Shown one piece after another: positions 35,598 to 45,196 of a stretch of 64,000 bases of DNA. The notes beneath the pieces are model-generated. The model did no database searches, was not told the DNA's origin, and worked only from the letters and a program-made list of their open reading frames with translations. The stretch is taken from assembly GCF_008642315.1 (NCBI RefSeq), contig NZ_CP029192.1, positions 8,122,001-8,186,000 on the forward strand, given 5' to 3'. Within the stretch, counting starts at the first letter, position 1, and every line of letters starts with the position of its first letter. Source of the DNA: Streptomyces venezuelae (lineage in GTDB: Bacteria > Actinomycetota > Actinomycetes > Streptomycetales > Streptomycetaceae). Position numbers and translations under genes: made by a program.

Positions 35598-36410
35598 ATG
35601 GCCATGCCGCCCGTACCGCCGCAGCCGCCCCCGCCGCCCAGTGGTCCGCCGCCCGGTGGGGGAGGGTTCGGTCCCCCGCCGGGCGGCGGTTTCGGGCCGC
35701 CCCCAGGAGCGCCGCCCCCAGGAGCAGGGGGCTGGCCGCCGACCCCGCCTCCCGGCGGTCCGCCGGGGCGGCGGAGCGGCCTGTTCGTCCTGCTCGCGAT
35801 CATCGTGGCTCTCGGAGCCGTCGCCGCGGTGGTTCTGTTGGTCACCGGCGACGACGGCGACGACAAGAAGGAACCCACCAAGTCCGACAGCAGCACTGCG
35901 CGCGAACCCACACCCTCCTTGAGTATCCCGTCCCGGATTCCGAGCGAGTTGCCCACAGGGTTGCCGAGTGACGTCCCCTCGCTACCGACCGACTTCCCCA
36001 CGCTGCCGACCGATTTCCCGAGTGATCTCGGCTCGGCCGCCCCCTCGCCCGCCGATGACCAGGTCCCGTACTACCTCTTGAAGACAGGCGACTGCTTCAA
36101 CGTCGACAGTAGCCAACCCGGCCAGGCCGCGAAGAGGTCGTGCAACGAACCCCACGACGCAGAAGTCGTCAAGTTCGCTGAGCTCCAGGGCTCCTACACG
36201 ACCGACGCAGCCCTCAAGAAGGCGGCGGCCGCCCTCTGCGAACGACCGCTGGCACGCAAGGCCAGCAGCCAGCCGTCCGGAACGGTGCGCGGGACCCTGG
36301 TGCAGTACCCGGACGCCACGGGCTACAAGGTGGGCATCGACAACGTCGCGTGCAGCCTGGCGGGGGACAGCGGCCCGGGCAAGCACAAGCTCACCAAGCC
36401 ACTGTCCTGA
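35598..36410 (+). CDS. Proline-rich membrane-anchored protein (septum-formation-like domain)
   Basis: 270 residues: a Pro/Gly-rich cytoplasmic N-terminus (VPPQPPPPPSGPPPGGGGFG), one membrane helix (LFVLLAIIVALGAVAAVVLL, residues about 57-77), a Ser/Pro/Thr linker with repeated LPTDFP, and an extracytoplasmic domain with DCFNVDSSQPGQAAKRSCNE and HDAEVVKF, resembling the DUF4190-linked septum-formation domain with paired cysteines. ATG 35598; ATG 35604 is possible. Function unknown. It follows xylA by 73 bp but is likely an independent gene. Confidence 0.8.
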   Translation: MAMPPVPPQPPPPPSGPPPGGGGFGPPPGGGFGPPPGAPPPGAGGWPPTPPPGGPPGRRSGLFVLLAIIVALGAVAAVVLLVTGDDGDDKKEPTKSDSSTAREPTPSLSIPSRIPSELPTGLPSDVPSLPTDFPTLPTDFPSDLGSAAPSPADDQVPYYLLKTGDCFNVDSSQPGQAAKRSCNEPHDAEVVKFAELQGSYTTDAALKKAAAALCERPLARKASSQPSGTVRGTLVQYPDATGYKVGIDNVACSLAGDSGPGKHKLTKPLS

Positions 36411-36415
36411 CCGAG

Positions 36416-37765
36416 TCAGTACCGCCGGGGGAGCCGTACGTACGTCACTGTGGTCTCGGTGCCGCTGTCCACGAGGCGGCCGTCCTTGTCGAATGCCTCC
36501 GGGCCGTCACTCATACCGAAGTCGTTGTCGTTGATGAGGGCCAGAGTGCGCCTGTCGACCCGGGCGACGCCTTCGATCTTGTCCGGCACGCCCTCGACCG
36601 TGTTCAGGTCGACCACCAGACGCTTCCTCAGAACGTGTACTCCGTAGGAGGCGGGGTCGTCGAGCTCCTCCAAGGAGGGCCGCGTCGTGCTCCTGTCCCA
36701 CTTGCTGCCCAGGATGTTCGCGCCACGGTCCAGTGTGACGGCCTGGAGGCGTGCGGCCTTGTCGGTGCGCTCCTGGACGAGGAGCTTGTCGCGTCCTGTG
36801 GCGACGACGGAAGAGATCTTCAGTTCGGACGTGTCGTCCTCACCGGGGTCGACGAGGCCCACGGGATCGAACCGGTAGGCGTACTCGGCGGTGACGGCTT
36901 GCTTCGCCGGCGAGAAGCGCAGCAGCCGGGCGGTCCGCGACTCCTCACCCGCGCCCTCGTCAGGCAGGGAGAGCGGGCTCTGCACGGCCATCACCAGGTC
37001 ACCGCCGGGAAGTTGGGCGAGCCCTTCGAAGCCGCGGTTCGTCTTGCGGTGCAGAAGGACGTCGGGCAGCGCCTCGACCACCGGATAGTCGGCGCCGCGC
37101 AGCTTCAGCCCGCGCGGCACGTACCGCTTGATGACCTTCCCGCGCGCGGAGACATGGATGAGGGACGGCCCGTACTCGTCGACCAGCCAGAAGGTGCCGT
37201 CCGGGGCACGCACGAGCCCTTCCGTGTCCAGTCCGTTCGGGTCGTACGACACCGGGGTCTTCGCGTCGTACGAGTACGGGGCCTCGTCGCGTCCCTCCTG
37301 ATTCGGCAACCCGGTGACGGGCTTCCCGGAGGAGGTCGTCAGGGGCAGTGCGGAGACGACCTCGACCTTGTCCCCACGGACCCGGATCTTCACGATCGCC
37401 GGGTCGAAACCGGGGACCGGGAAGGTGCGGCGCTTCTTGCCGTCGACCTTGATCTGACCGTTGGGTCCTCGGTCGGCCACTGTCCAGAACTCACCCTTGC
37501 GGCCCGTCGGGTACAGGTCGCTGCCGATGCCGCCGAGGTCGACGCCGCGGTCGTCCTTCACCGTGCCCGGCAGCAGCTTGTTGCTGAAGGTGCCGAGCGG
37601 AATGTCGTCGAGGGTCGCGGCGGCGGTCACGCGCGCCTCACCGTGCCCGCCGGCCGACCGGCCTGTCGCGGTGCCCGTCACCGCGAGGGCAGCGACCACG
37701 GCGAGCGGCAGGCCGATGGCTATGGAACGGCGGACACGGCCCTTACGGGCGGTGTGCGGGGACAT
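36416..37765 (-). CDS. Secreted esterase-like/phytase-family protein
   Basis: 449 residues with an N-terminal signal (RRSIAIGLPLAVVAALAVTG) and a beta-propeller-like domain of the esterase-like activity of phytase family: WTVADRGPNGQIK, GLDTEGLVRAPDGTFWLVDE, NRGFEGLAQLPGGDLVMAVQ and LALINDNDFGM are its signature blades. It is exported; the substrate is probably an organophosphate, but catalysis cannot be inferred with certainty. ATG 37765 follows a GAGG site and fits the signal peptide. Converges on the proline-rich gene with 5 bp between stops. Confidence 0.87.
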   Translation of the reverse strand: MSPHTARKGRVRRSIAIGLPLAVVAALAVTGTATGRSAGGHGEARVTAAATLDDIPLGTFSNKLLPGTVKDDRGVDLGGIGSDLYPTGRKGEFWTVADRGPNGQIKVDGKKRRTFPVPGFDPAIVKIRVRGDKVEVVSALPLTTSSGKPVTGLPNQEGRDEAPYSYDAKTPVSYDPNGLDTEGLVRAPDGTFWLVDEYGPSLIHVSARGKVIKRYVPRGLKLRGADYPVVEALPDVLLHRKTNRGFEGLAQLPGGDLVMAVQSPLSLPDEGAGEESRTARLLRFSPAKQAVTAEYAYRFDPVGLVDPGEDDTSELKISSVVATGRDKLLVQERTDKAARLQAVTLDRGANILGSKWDRSTTRPSLEELDDPASYGVHVLRKRLVVDLNTVEGVPDKIEGVARVDRRTLALINDNDFGMSDGPEAFDKDGRLVDSGTETTVTYVRLPRRY

Positions 37766-37913
37766 CGAGGCCTCCTGAGGCACAGGGTTCGTGACAGCGG
37801 CCAGACTTCGCCGCCATCACGAACCCGAGGAGGCCTCCGGGTGAACGAAGGGAGACGTGCCGACGGCGCCTCCCGCGCGGGCAGGAGGACCTAGGGCACC
37901 CGGGCGGGCCGCG

Positions 37914-39233
37914 TCACTCGTCTCCGTCGGCGACGGCCAGTGCCGTCGCCGGGTCCTGGGCCGCAGGCCCTGCGGGAGCCCAACGGCCGCTTTCCTTGCG
38001 GTAGGGCCACCAGCGCCCGTCGCGCCCGTGGCGCAGCTGTACATCAGCGCCGACCACGGTCCAGCGGTTGTACGCGGCGTGAAGTCGGGGCCGCTCGTCC
38101 TCGTCCCAGGCGGCGTCCAGTGCGGCACGCGCGCGTGCCAGCGCCTCGTCCTCCGGCGTCCACGTCTCTTCGAGGACGTGGAGGGCGGCCCGGCCCCCGA
38201 GCCTCCAAGCCCGGACGGCAAGATCGAGCCCGTCCCGACCGCGCTCGGAAGCCGCCGCGAGCCGCGTCTCGATCGCGGTCCCGGGCCGCGCCGCGGCCAG
38301 GCGGACAGCGTCCTCCTCAGTCGACAAGTCGTCTTCGACAGGAAGGCGATCGTGGCCGGGTGCCAGCGCATCCGCCAGGACGCGGTACGCCTCGACGGCA
38401 GCCTGTGCGCCCAGGAACTCGACCGCGGCCACGTCCAGCCCCGCAGCGGGCTCCGCCTCCGTGTCGAGCGTCGGCGGCACGCCGGGCTCCGCGGGCAGCG
38501 GAGGCAGGGCGGGCAGCGGCGGAAGGATGGCGCCGTCCGCGTACGCCTCCGCGGCGTCCACGCCCACCGGACCGGCCTCCTGGGCGTCCCCGCGTGCTTC
38601 CTGGGCCTCGGCCGTCGAGGCGCTGCGTGCCTGCAACTCGTCGAGAAGCACCCGCTCCCCGCGCCCTCGCATCAGCAGCAGTACGAACGGGTCCTCATCG
38701 AGCAGACGTGCCACCTGATAGCAGAGAGCCGCCGTGTGCCCGCAGTGGTCCCACGCCTCGCAGTCGCATTCCGGCTCGAGATCCCCGATGCCCGGCAGGA
38801 GTTCGACACCGGCCGCCGCGGAATCCTCCACCAGGTGCGGCGGCATGTCACGGTCCAGGAGCGCGGCGATGTGACCCGCTCTCTCGATGGCCATCTCCAG
38901 GAAGCGGTCCCACGCCTCCGGGCTCAACTCCTGCAGCAGCACATCGGAACGGTGCGGTGTACCGTCCCGATCCTTGACCACTGCCGTGATGCGGCCGGGA
39001 CGCACGGAAACGGCACCCACGGCGCCCGCGCGAGCGAGCCGACGTCCGGCCTTCAACTGCTGCAGGTCCAGGGCGGTGTCCTCAAGAGCCTTCAACCAGG
39101 CCTGACCCCACCAGCTCTGGGCGAACCCCCGCCCGTGTGCGGGCGGCAACGCCGCGAACGTACGCTCCTCCGACCCCGCTCCCGCGCGCGTGCCGTCCCC
39201 TTCGTCGTACGCCTCATCGTGGATGTCACTCAT
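37914..39233 (-). CDS. SWIM zinc-finger protein
   Basis: 439 residues. A SWIM motif lies at CDCEAWDHCGHTAALCYQVA (CxCx(n)CxH), preceded by the usual GRGFAQSWWGQAWLKALEDT and followed by a long acidic, low-complexity region. SWIM proteins are nucleic-acid or protein binding partners; in actinomycetes this form is always found beside a SNF2 helicase. ATG 39233 overlaps the helicase stop by 4 bp (ATGA), so the two are translationally coupled and probably act together in DNA repair or remodelling. Confidence 0.9.
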   Translation of the reverse strand: MSDIHDEAYDEGDGTRAGAGSEERTFAALPPAHGRGFAQSWWGQAWLKALEDTALDLQQLKAGRRLARAGAVGAVSVRPGRITAVVKDRDGTPHRSDVLLQELSPEAWDRFLEMAIERAGHIAALLDRDMPPHLVEDSAAAGVELLPGIGDLEPECDCEAWDHCGHTAALCYQVARLLDEDPFVLLLMRGRGERVLLDELQARSASTAEAQEARGDAQEAGPVGVDAAEAYADGAILPPLPALPPLPAEPGVPPTLDTEAEPAAGLDVAAVEFLGAQAAVEAYRVLADALAPGHDRLPVEDDLSTEEDAVRLAAARPGTAIETRLAAASERGRDGLDLAVRAWRLGGRAALHVLEETWTPEDEALARARAALDAAWDEDERPRLHAAYNRWTVVGADVQLRHGRDGRWWPYRKESGRWAPAGPAAQDPATALAVADGDE

Positions 39234-42106
39234 CGCGTGCCCCCTCGCAGCTCCACAAGATCCGACAGTTCGGCATCGGTCAGCTCGGTGAGAGCGGCCT
39301 CGCCGGATCCGAGGACGGCGTCCGCCAACTCCCGCTTGCGCAGCAGCATGTCGGCGATGCGGTCCTCGATCGTCCCCTCCGCGATCAGCCGGTGCACCTG
39401 CACCGGCTGCGTCTGCCCGATGCGGTACGCGCGGTCGGTGGCCTGCGCCTCCACGGCGGGGTTCCACCAGCGGTCGTAGTGCACGACGTGCTCGGCACGC
39501 GTCAGGTTCAGGCCTGTTCCCGCCGCCTTCAAGGACAGCAGGAAGACAGGCACCTCACCGTCCTGGAAGCGCTGCACCATGGCCTCGCGCTGCGGTACAG
39601 GAGTGCCCCCGTGCAGGAACTGCGAGGGAACGCCACGCGCCGAGAGATGCTGCTCGATGAGCCGCGCCATCTGGACGTACTGCGTGAAGACGAGCACGCT
39701 TGCCTCTTCCGCGAGGATCGTGTCAAGCAACTCGTCGAGCAGCTCCAGCTTTCCGGAACGGCCCGTGATGCGGGGCTCGTCCTCCTTGAGGTACTGCGCC
39801 GGGTGGTTGCAGATCTGCTTGAGCCCGGTGAGGAGCTTGACGATCAGACCCCTGCGCGCGAATCCGTCGGCGCCGGAAATATCCGCGAGTGTTTCCCGCA
39901 CCACTGCTTCGTAGAGGCCCGCTTGCTCCGCGGTGAGCGAGACGGCGCGGTCGGTCTCCGTCTTCGGCGGCAGCTCGGGAGCGATCCCCGGATCCGACTT
40001 GCGACGGCGCAGCAGGAACGGACGCACGAGCTGTCCGAGTCGCTCGGCGGCAGCGGGATCCGAGCCGCCCTCGACGGCCTGGGCGTACCGCGTACGGAAG
40101 GTGCCGAGCCGGCCGAGCAGACCGGGGGTCGTCCAGTCGAGGATGGCCCACAGTTCGGAGAGGTTGTTCTCCACAGGTGTGCCGGTGAGCGCCACGCGCG
40201 CGCGTGCAGTGATGGTGCGCAACTGTTTGGCTGTGGCCGAGTACGGATTCTTGACGTGCTGTGCCTCATCGGCGACGACCATGCCCCAGGAGGCCTGGCC
40301 GAGCCTCTCCGCGTCGAGGCGCATCGTCCCGTAGGTGGTCAGGACGAACTCGCCGGGTGCCAGATCGTCGAGGTTGCGCTGGGAACCGTGGAAACGGCGT
40401 ACGCGCGTTCCCGGTGCGAACTTCTCGACCTCGCGCTGCCAGTTGCCCATGAGCGACGTCGGACAGATCACCAGGGTGGGTCCGGCGGACTCTTCCTGCG
40501 TCTGACGGTGCAGATGCAAGGAGATCAGCGTGATCGTCTTACCGAGGCCCATGTCGTCCGCGAGGCAGGCGCCCAGTCCGAGCGACGTCATGCGTGCCAA
40601 CCAGTTCAGGCCGCGCAGCTGGTAGTCGCGCAGCTCGGCGGCGAGGGCCGCGGGTTGCCCGACGGGCTCCATGCCTTCCGGGTCGGCGAGCCGCTCGCGC
40701 AGGGTGGCGAGCCACCCCGTCGGCGCCACGTCGACTCGCTGCCCTCCGACCTCGGCCGTGCCCGTCAGCGCGGCACCAAGTGCGTCGATCGGGGTGACTT
40801 TGTGATCCTGCTGGTCGCGAGCGCGGCGGACTTCAGCCGGATCGACCAGAACCCACTGATCGCGCAGCCGCACGACCGGGCGGTTCGACTCCGCGAGGCG
40901 GTCCAGCTCTGCCCGAGTGAGTTGCTGGTCGCCCAGCGCGAAACGCCAGTTGAAGGCGAGGAGTGCGTCGGCCGAGAGGAAGGACGGCGTATCCGAGGAG
41001 AGCTTGTGCGGGCCCTTCTGGTCGCTCTCACCGTCGTCAACCGGGCCGATGACGGCGTGTGCGGTGAGATTGCGCGCCAGTTCCCTGGGCCAGTGCACGT
41101 CGACGCCCGCAGCCGCCAACATGCGGGCGCCGTCGCTCAGGAGCGCGGTGACGTCCTCGTCGGCCAGCTCGATCGCGTCGGGGACGCCGGCCGACAGGAG
41201 AGGGGCCAGCGGCGGCCACGCGCGCGTGGCGCGACGCAACGCGAGCAGGGCGTCCATGCGAGCACGCGGGCCGAAGGACTTGCCCGAGGGGCCGGATCCC
41301 GCCCACACCTCCGCGGCGTCCGCGACCAGCGAAGGATCGCTGACACTGTGCAACTGCAGCACGGCCCGGAAAGGCAGTCGAGTACCGTCGTCGGACAGCG
41401 TGGCGAGACCAGGAATCTCCACACGCAGAGAGATCCGCACCCCGGCGTCGTGCCCGGCCGCGACGTCCAGTGCCCAGGAGCGCTGCTCCGGCACATGTTG
41501 GGGCTCGGCAGCGGCGAATACGGGCCCTCCCGCGGCCAGCGGCGCGGCGGGGGAGCGCGGGAGTGTGTCGGCCACGGCGTCGAGGAACTGACGCAGCACA
41601 TGCTCCGGGTCGGACAGTCGCAGCGGCACGCTGTCGTCCAGCGGCAGGGCGTGGGCGGCGGGCGGCATTGCGGCGGCCAGCTCGCGCAGCCGTTGCAGAT
41701 CCTCGGCACTCAACGGACCGGCGCGCCACGCGTCGTGATCGCTGGCGGAAAGCCCCGGCAACAGCAGACCTCGAGCCGCCAGTTGAAGGGCCAGCACTCC
41801 CGCTGTACCCCAGAAAGCGCCTGTCGGATGTGTCTCCGCAGCGGCACGCGCGCGCGTGAGGACGGGCAGCGCGGCGCGGACGGGAACCAGTGTCGCGGAC
41901 ACGGCCGCGAGCTCGACGCCCTCCTCCCCCGGTACGACGAGGGTCAGCTCTTCGTGGGCACCGGCAGAGGTATGGGGCGGCTCGGTGCCGTCGGCGTGCC
42001 AGAACGCCACGCGTCCGTCGCGGGGCGGGTCGGCAGGCACGAAGAGAACGGAACAGCGTGATAGTTCGGAGATCTCGGAGGGGGACACGACAGGGAGCCT
42101 GTGCAC
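39230..42106 (-). CDS. SNF2-family DEAD/DEAH helicase (SWIM partner)
   Basis: About 958 residues. The C-terminal half is a complete SNF2 ATPase: motif I DDMGLGKTITLISL, motif II VVADEAQHVKNP, motif III LTGTPVENNLSELW, motif V SLKAAGTGLNLTRA, motif VI ATDRAYRIGQTQPVQVHR. The N-terminal half is the SNF2_assoc-type domain of actinomycete proteins. The start is uncertain: GTG 42106 is used; GTG 42088 and codons up to 42208 are also open, but AT-rich promoter-like sequence at 42125-42140 argues against the longest form. Transcribed with the SWIM gene. Confidence 0.92.
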   Translation of the reverse strand: MHRLPVVSPSEISELSRCSVLFVPADPPRDGRVAFWHADGTEPPHTSAGAHEELTLVVPGEEGVELAAVSATLVPVRAALPVLTRARAAAETHPTGAFWGTAGVLALQLAARGLLLPGLSASDHDAWRAGPLSAEDLQRLRELAAAMPPAAHALPLDDSVPLRLSDPEHVLRQFLDAVADTLPRSPAAPLAAGGPVFAAAEPQHVPEQRSWALDVAAGHDAGVRISLRVEIPGLATLSDDGTRLPFRAVLQLHSVSDPSLVADAAEVWAGSGPSGKSFGPRARMDALLALRRATRAWPPLAPLLSAGVPDAIELADEDVTALLSDGARMLAAAGVDVHWPRELARNLTAHAVIGPVDDGESDQKGPHKLSSDTPSFLSADALLAFNWRFALGDQQLTRAELDRLAESNRPVVRLRDQWVLVDPAEVRRARDQQDHKVTPIDALGAALTGTAEVGGQRVDVAPTGWLATLRERLADPEGMEPVGQPAALAAELRDYQLRGLNWLARMTSLGLGACLADDMGLGKTITLISLHLHRQTQEESAGPTLVICPTSLMGNWQREVEKFAPGTRVRRFHGSQRNLDDLAPGEFVLTTYGTMRLDAERLGQASWGMVVADEAQHVKNPYSATAKQLRTITARARVALTGTPVENNLSELWAILDWTTPGLLGRLGTFRTRYAQAVEGGSDPAAAERLGQLVRPFLLRRRKSDPGIAPELPPKTETDRAVSLTAEQAGLYEAVVRETLADISGADGFARRGLIVKLLTGLKQICNHPAQYLKEDEPRITGRSGKLELLDELLDTILAEEASVLVFTQYVQMARLIEQHLSARGVPSQFLHGGTPVPQREAMVQRFQDGEVPVFLLSLKAAGTGLNLTRAEHVVHYDRWWNPAVEAQATDRAYRIGQTQPVQVHRLIAEGTIEDRIADMLLRKRELADAVLGSGEAALTELTDAELSDLVELRGGTR

Positions 42107-42354
42107 AGCGATGGCGCATTCCTCAAATTTGACTACTGAGACCGGAGCGGCCGAGAGTACAGCACATGGAAGCCTTCGCGAAGCCCACGGCTCAGTGATC
42201 CATGACACTTTCCCTTCGGAGGGTGTAGCCAGCCCCCCTGGCAGGCGGTGCTGGCCCCCGGTTGGACACGGGTGGTGCCGCCATGGTTGCCCCAGGTCAC
42301 TGATCCGTACGTTCTATGAGGTCAGCCCGTTGTCATGAAGACCGGAGACCCACC

Positions 42355-43425
42355 ATGTCCCAGGCCGCCGCAGTAGCGGAACGCTCCCCATCCGGCACAC
42401 GCTCCCCATCCGGCACAGGCGGGCGGAGCGCCGGAAGTGATTTTGCACCTCTTCTGCGCACGGTCAAGGACCGAGGCCTCCTCAACCGACGCACCGGCTG
42501 GTATGCGCGAACCATCGCGGTGAATGCCGTCGGCCTGATCGCCGTGGGCGTCGGCATGTTCCTTCTCGGGACCTCATGGTGGGTGCTCCTGCTCGCGCCG
42601 ATGCTGTCCATCCTGTGCGCCCGGACAGCGTTCATCGGCCATGACGCGGGCCATTCACAGATATCGGCCGACCGTGCCGTGAGCCGTGCCATCGGTCTCG
42701 TGCACGGCAATCTCCTGCTCGGAATGAGCTCGGCGTGGTGGACCGACAAGCACAACCGCCACCACGCCAACCCCAATCACATCGACAAGGACCCCGACGT
42801 CGCCGCGAACGTCCTCGTGTGGACCAGTCGGCAGGCCAAGGTCCGCGTCGGATTCCGGCGATGGCTGACCCGTAACCAGTCCTGGCTGTTCTTTCCGCTG
42901 ACGCTCCTCCAGGGCGTCGCCATGAAGATCTACGGCTTCCAGGACCTGCGGCGCCAGGCTCCGCGTGAACGCGTCGTCGAAGGCCTGCTGCTGGTGGCGC
43001 ACCTCGTCGGTTACGTGACGTTGCTGCTCACTGCCATGCCCCTCGGTCACGCCTTCGCCTTCGCCGCGGTCCACCAGGCACTGTTCGGTCTGCATCTCGG
43101 ACTGGCCTTCGCGCCCAACCACAAGGGCATGGAGATGCCGGACCCGAACGGCGAGCGCTGGGGACATCTGCGTCGCCAGGTGCTCACCTCGCGGAACATC
43201 CGCGGTGGCCCGGTGACCGACTGGTTCCTCGGCGGACTCAACTACCAGATCGAGCACCACCTGTTCCCGAGCATGCCCCGGCCCCACCTGCGCCTCGCCC
43301 AGCCTGTCGTCCGCGCCCACTGTGCCGCCGTGGGCATGTCCTACACGGAGGCCGGCTTTGTCGACTCCTACCGGCAGGTCCTGCGGCACATGTACGAAGT
43401 CGGCGAGCCGCTCCGCGTCGAGTAG
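42355..43425 (+). CDS. Membrane fatty acid desaturase
   Basis: 356 residues, a di-iron desaturase with three histidine boxes: HDAGH near residue 100, HNRHH near 140 and QIEHH near 300. Hydrophobic helices (IAVNAVGLIAVGVGMFLLG, LLLVAHLVGYVTLLLTAMPL) surround them. The pattern with QIEHH is that of linoleoyl-CoA/delta-type front-end desaturases rather than stearoyl-CoA type. It would introduce a double bond in membrane acyl chains. ATG 42355. Divergent from the SNF2 gene; no electron-transfer partner is adjacent. Confidence 0.92.
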   Translation: MSQAAAVAERSPSGTRSPSGTGGRSAGSDFAPLLRTVKDRGLLNRRTGWYARTIAVNAVGLIAVGVGMFLLGTSWWVLLLAPMLSILCARTAFIGHDAGHSQISADRAVSRAIGLVHGNLLLGMSSAWWTDKHNRHHANPNHIDKDPDVAANVLVWTSRQAKVRVGFRRWLTRNQSWLFFPLTLLQGVAMKIYGFQDLRRQAPRERVVEGLLLVAHLVGYVTLLLTAMPLGHAFAFAAVHQALFGLHLGLAFAPNHKGMEMPDPNGERWGHLRRQVLTSRNIRGGPVTDWFLGGLNYQIEHHLFPSMPRPHLRLAQPVVRAHCAAVGMSYTEAGFVDSYRQVLRHMYEVGEPLRVE

Positions 43426-43587
43426 GCCGGGAAGCCGGTCGAGCAGGCAGGGAGCCAGGACGAGCAGCGGGCAACCAGTAGGGGGCACGACTCAGGGGTC
43501 TCTCAGGGTCGCGGCCAGGAACTGTGAGGGAGCGGCTGCCGTTTTCCAAGACAGACAGCGGCACACGCCGCGAAGGAGGCGACGCAC

Positions 43588-43770
43588 ATGTCGAAGAAGG
43601 CGAAGATCGCCGCAGGTGGTGTGGCGGCCGGGATCATTCTGCTGATCTGGCTGCCGTGGTGGGCAGCGCTCCTGATCGTGCTCGGAGTCCCCGCGGCGGC
43701 CTATCTCACGCTCGACTCGGGCCAGCGGCGCCGACTGCGCCGCGTCACTCGCAAGGAGATAGGCCACTGA
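43588..43770 (+). CDS. Small membrane protein, 60 residues
   Basis: MSKKAKIAAGGVAAGIILLI continues with a hydrophobic hairpin (WLPWWAALLIVLGVPAAAYL) and a basic tail (RRRLRRVTRKEIGH). GGAGG lies 8 bases before ATG 43588. Two short helices and a positive C-terminus suggest an inner-membrane peptide of unknown role; similar short proteins are common in Streptomyces. Confidence 0.7.
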   Translation: MSKKAKIAAGGVAAGIILLIWLPWWAALLIVLGVPAAAYLTLDSGQRRRLRRVTRKEIGH

Positions 43771-43827
43771 GACCGCTCGTCCCGGACGGTCCGGCAGGCG
43801 AAGGCCACGGATGAGCCGGCAGGCGAC

Positions 43828-44661
43828 TCAGGACGGACGCACCGCCATCTTGTCGAGGGCCTCCAGGAGCGCGGGAAGCTCGGGGCCACGGCCCACGGGG
43901 AGTACCTCCCCCGGCTCTTCGTCGAGGAGCACGAAGGCGATGTCGTCGGTCCTGGCGACCAAGGACCAGCCCGGACCGTCGGCCCGCAGAGTGCGCGCGT
44001 CACCCGAGGCGAAGGCCGACCGCACCCGTCCGAGGGGTGGCGGCGTGTCCACGTAGGCACGGGCTTCCGCCAGGATGCGCCTGACACCGGTCAGAGGCGC
44101 CGCCTCGGCACCCGCCGGAGTGTCCTTCTTCTCGGCCTCCCCGGCCCCCTCCGTATCGAAGTCACTGTCGTCGATCTGTGCCCGCCAGGCCGCCCACTGC
44201 AGCGCTATCTCGTCCGCACCCAGTCGCCGCTGTGCGGGGCCCCACTCTCCGGCCAACGGTGGCGCCAGCGGGGGTCGGCCCGACTCGGGGTCCGGTTCGG
44301 GGTCGTGCGGGGCAGGTACTCCGGGAGCGGCCACCGCGACAGCGAGCGGCCATCCGGGCAGTGCGGTGACCACGGTGCGTTCGTCAGGGGAGAGGTCGTA
44401 TTCCATGCCGCAGTCCCACGAGGCGATCGCCACGGCCACGAGCGAGACATCGTCGACGACGACCGTCCAGCGCGCTCCCGCCGCGTCCTGGCCCAGCACC
44501 AGACCATAGCCATCGGCCAGCGGCGGCAGATCCAACGCCCCGCAGGCCTCCGGATAGTCGTCGCCCAGCACGCTGGGGAACTTCGCGGGCGTCAGGAGCA
44601 CTGCCGTCAGTACGTACAGCGCGTCGTCGTCGGCGGCGACAGCGTCGTCCGTCCCGGCCAT
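43828..44661 (-). CDS. Conserved hypothetical protein, 277 residues
   Basis: An acidic soluble protein: LYVLTAVLLTPAKFPSVLGD at the N-terminus, WTVVVDDVSLVAVAIASWDC, and a C-terminal AYVDTPPPLGRVRSAFASGD. I recognise no catalytic motif, signal peptide or membrane helix. ATG 44661 is the first in-frame start. It converges on the small membrane protein. Confidence 0.7.
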   Translation of the reverse strand: MAGTDDAVAADDDALYVLTAVLLTPAKFPSVLGDDYPEACGALDLPPLADGYGLVLGQDAAGARWTVVVDDVSLVAVAIASWDCGMEYDLSPDERTVVTALPGWPLAVAVAAPGVPAPHDPEPDPESGRPPLAPPLAGEWGPAQRRLGADEIALQWAAWRAQIDDSDFDTEGAGEAEKKDTPAGAEAAPLTGVRRILAEARAYVDTPPPLGRVRSAFASGDARTLRADGPGWSLVARTDDIAFVLLDEEPGEVLPVGRGPELPALLEALDKMAVRPS

Positions 44662-44789
44662 GCCAGCCTCCCCATCGCTTCATCCGTCGGCGCACCCTAA
44701 CCACTGGCCCCGGAAATCGTCGAGAGGTGGATGACCAGGAAAATCACCGGCCCATCGCCTTATTGGGGACGAGATCGGCGGGGAGCCCC

Positions 44790-45095
44790 TCAAGCGGCGG
44801 GCAGCCCCAGGAGCAATCGGGCCACGTCTCGAGGTGACTCATCGCGTTCGCGCGCCAGAGCTATGACCGCGCGGCACGCGAGTTCGTTGACACCGAAGGA
44901 CAGCGCCTCCGGAGAGACCCATCCTGTCGCTTCGTCCATCCTGGTCTGATCGTCCTCCGCGCATGCGGCGACATAGACGGCGGCCGCCTCGAAGAGGTTG
45001 TGCGGGCGTTCGTGCTTGCCGCTGCCGCGCGCAGAGCCCTTCTCGGGCTGTGGTGGCTTGTCGGCGCGCCAGAACTTACGGAGTGCGTCAAACAT
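44790..45095 (-). CDS. Conserved hypothetical protein, 101 residues
   Basis: MFDALRKFWRADKPPQPEKG, then a helical core (LFEAAAVYVAACAEDDQTRM, ACRAVIALARERDESP). A small helical protein of unknown function. It diverges from the MpaB-type gene; the 101 bp between holds both promoters. Confidence 0.65.
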   Translation of the reverse strand: MFDALRKFWRADKPPQPEKGSARGSGKHERPHNLFEAAAVYVAACAEDDQTRMDEATGWVSPEALSFGVNELACRAVIALARERDESPRDVARLLLGLPAA

Positions 45096-45196
45096 GCGGT
45101 CTACCTTCCCCCGGTGTGCGGCACCACCGTTGTTCCCTGCATCTGCCCTACGCCAACGTAGAGTTGCTGATCCGGTGACAGAAGGGGGACCGCGCG

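Noticed and set aside
39137..42061. A 974-codon plus-strand frame
   Set aside because: It is the shadow of the SNF2 helicase, whose motifs are complete on the minus strand.
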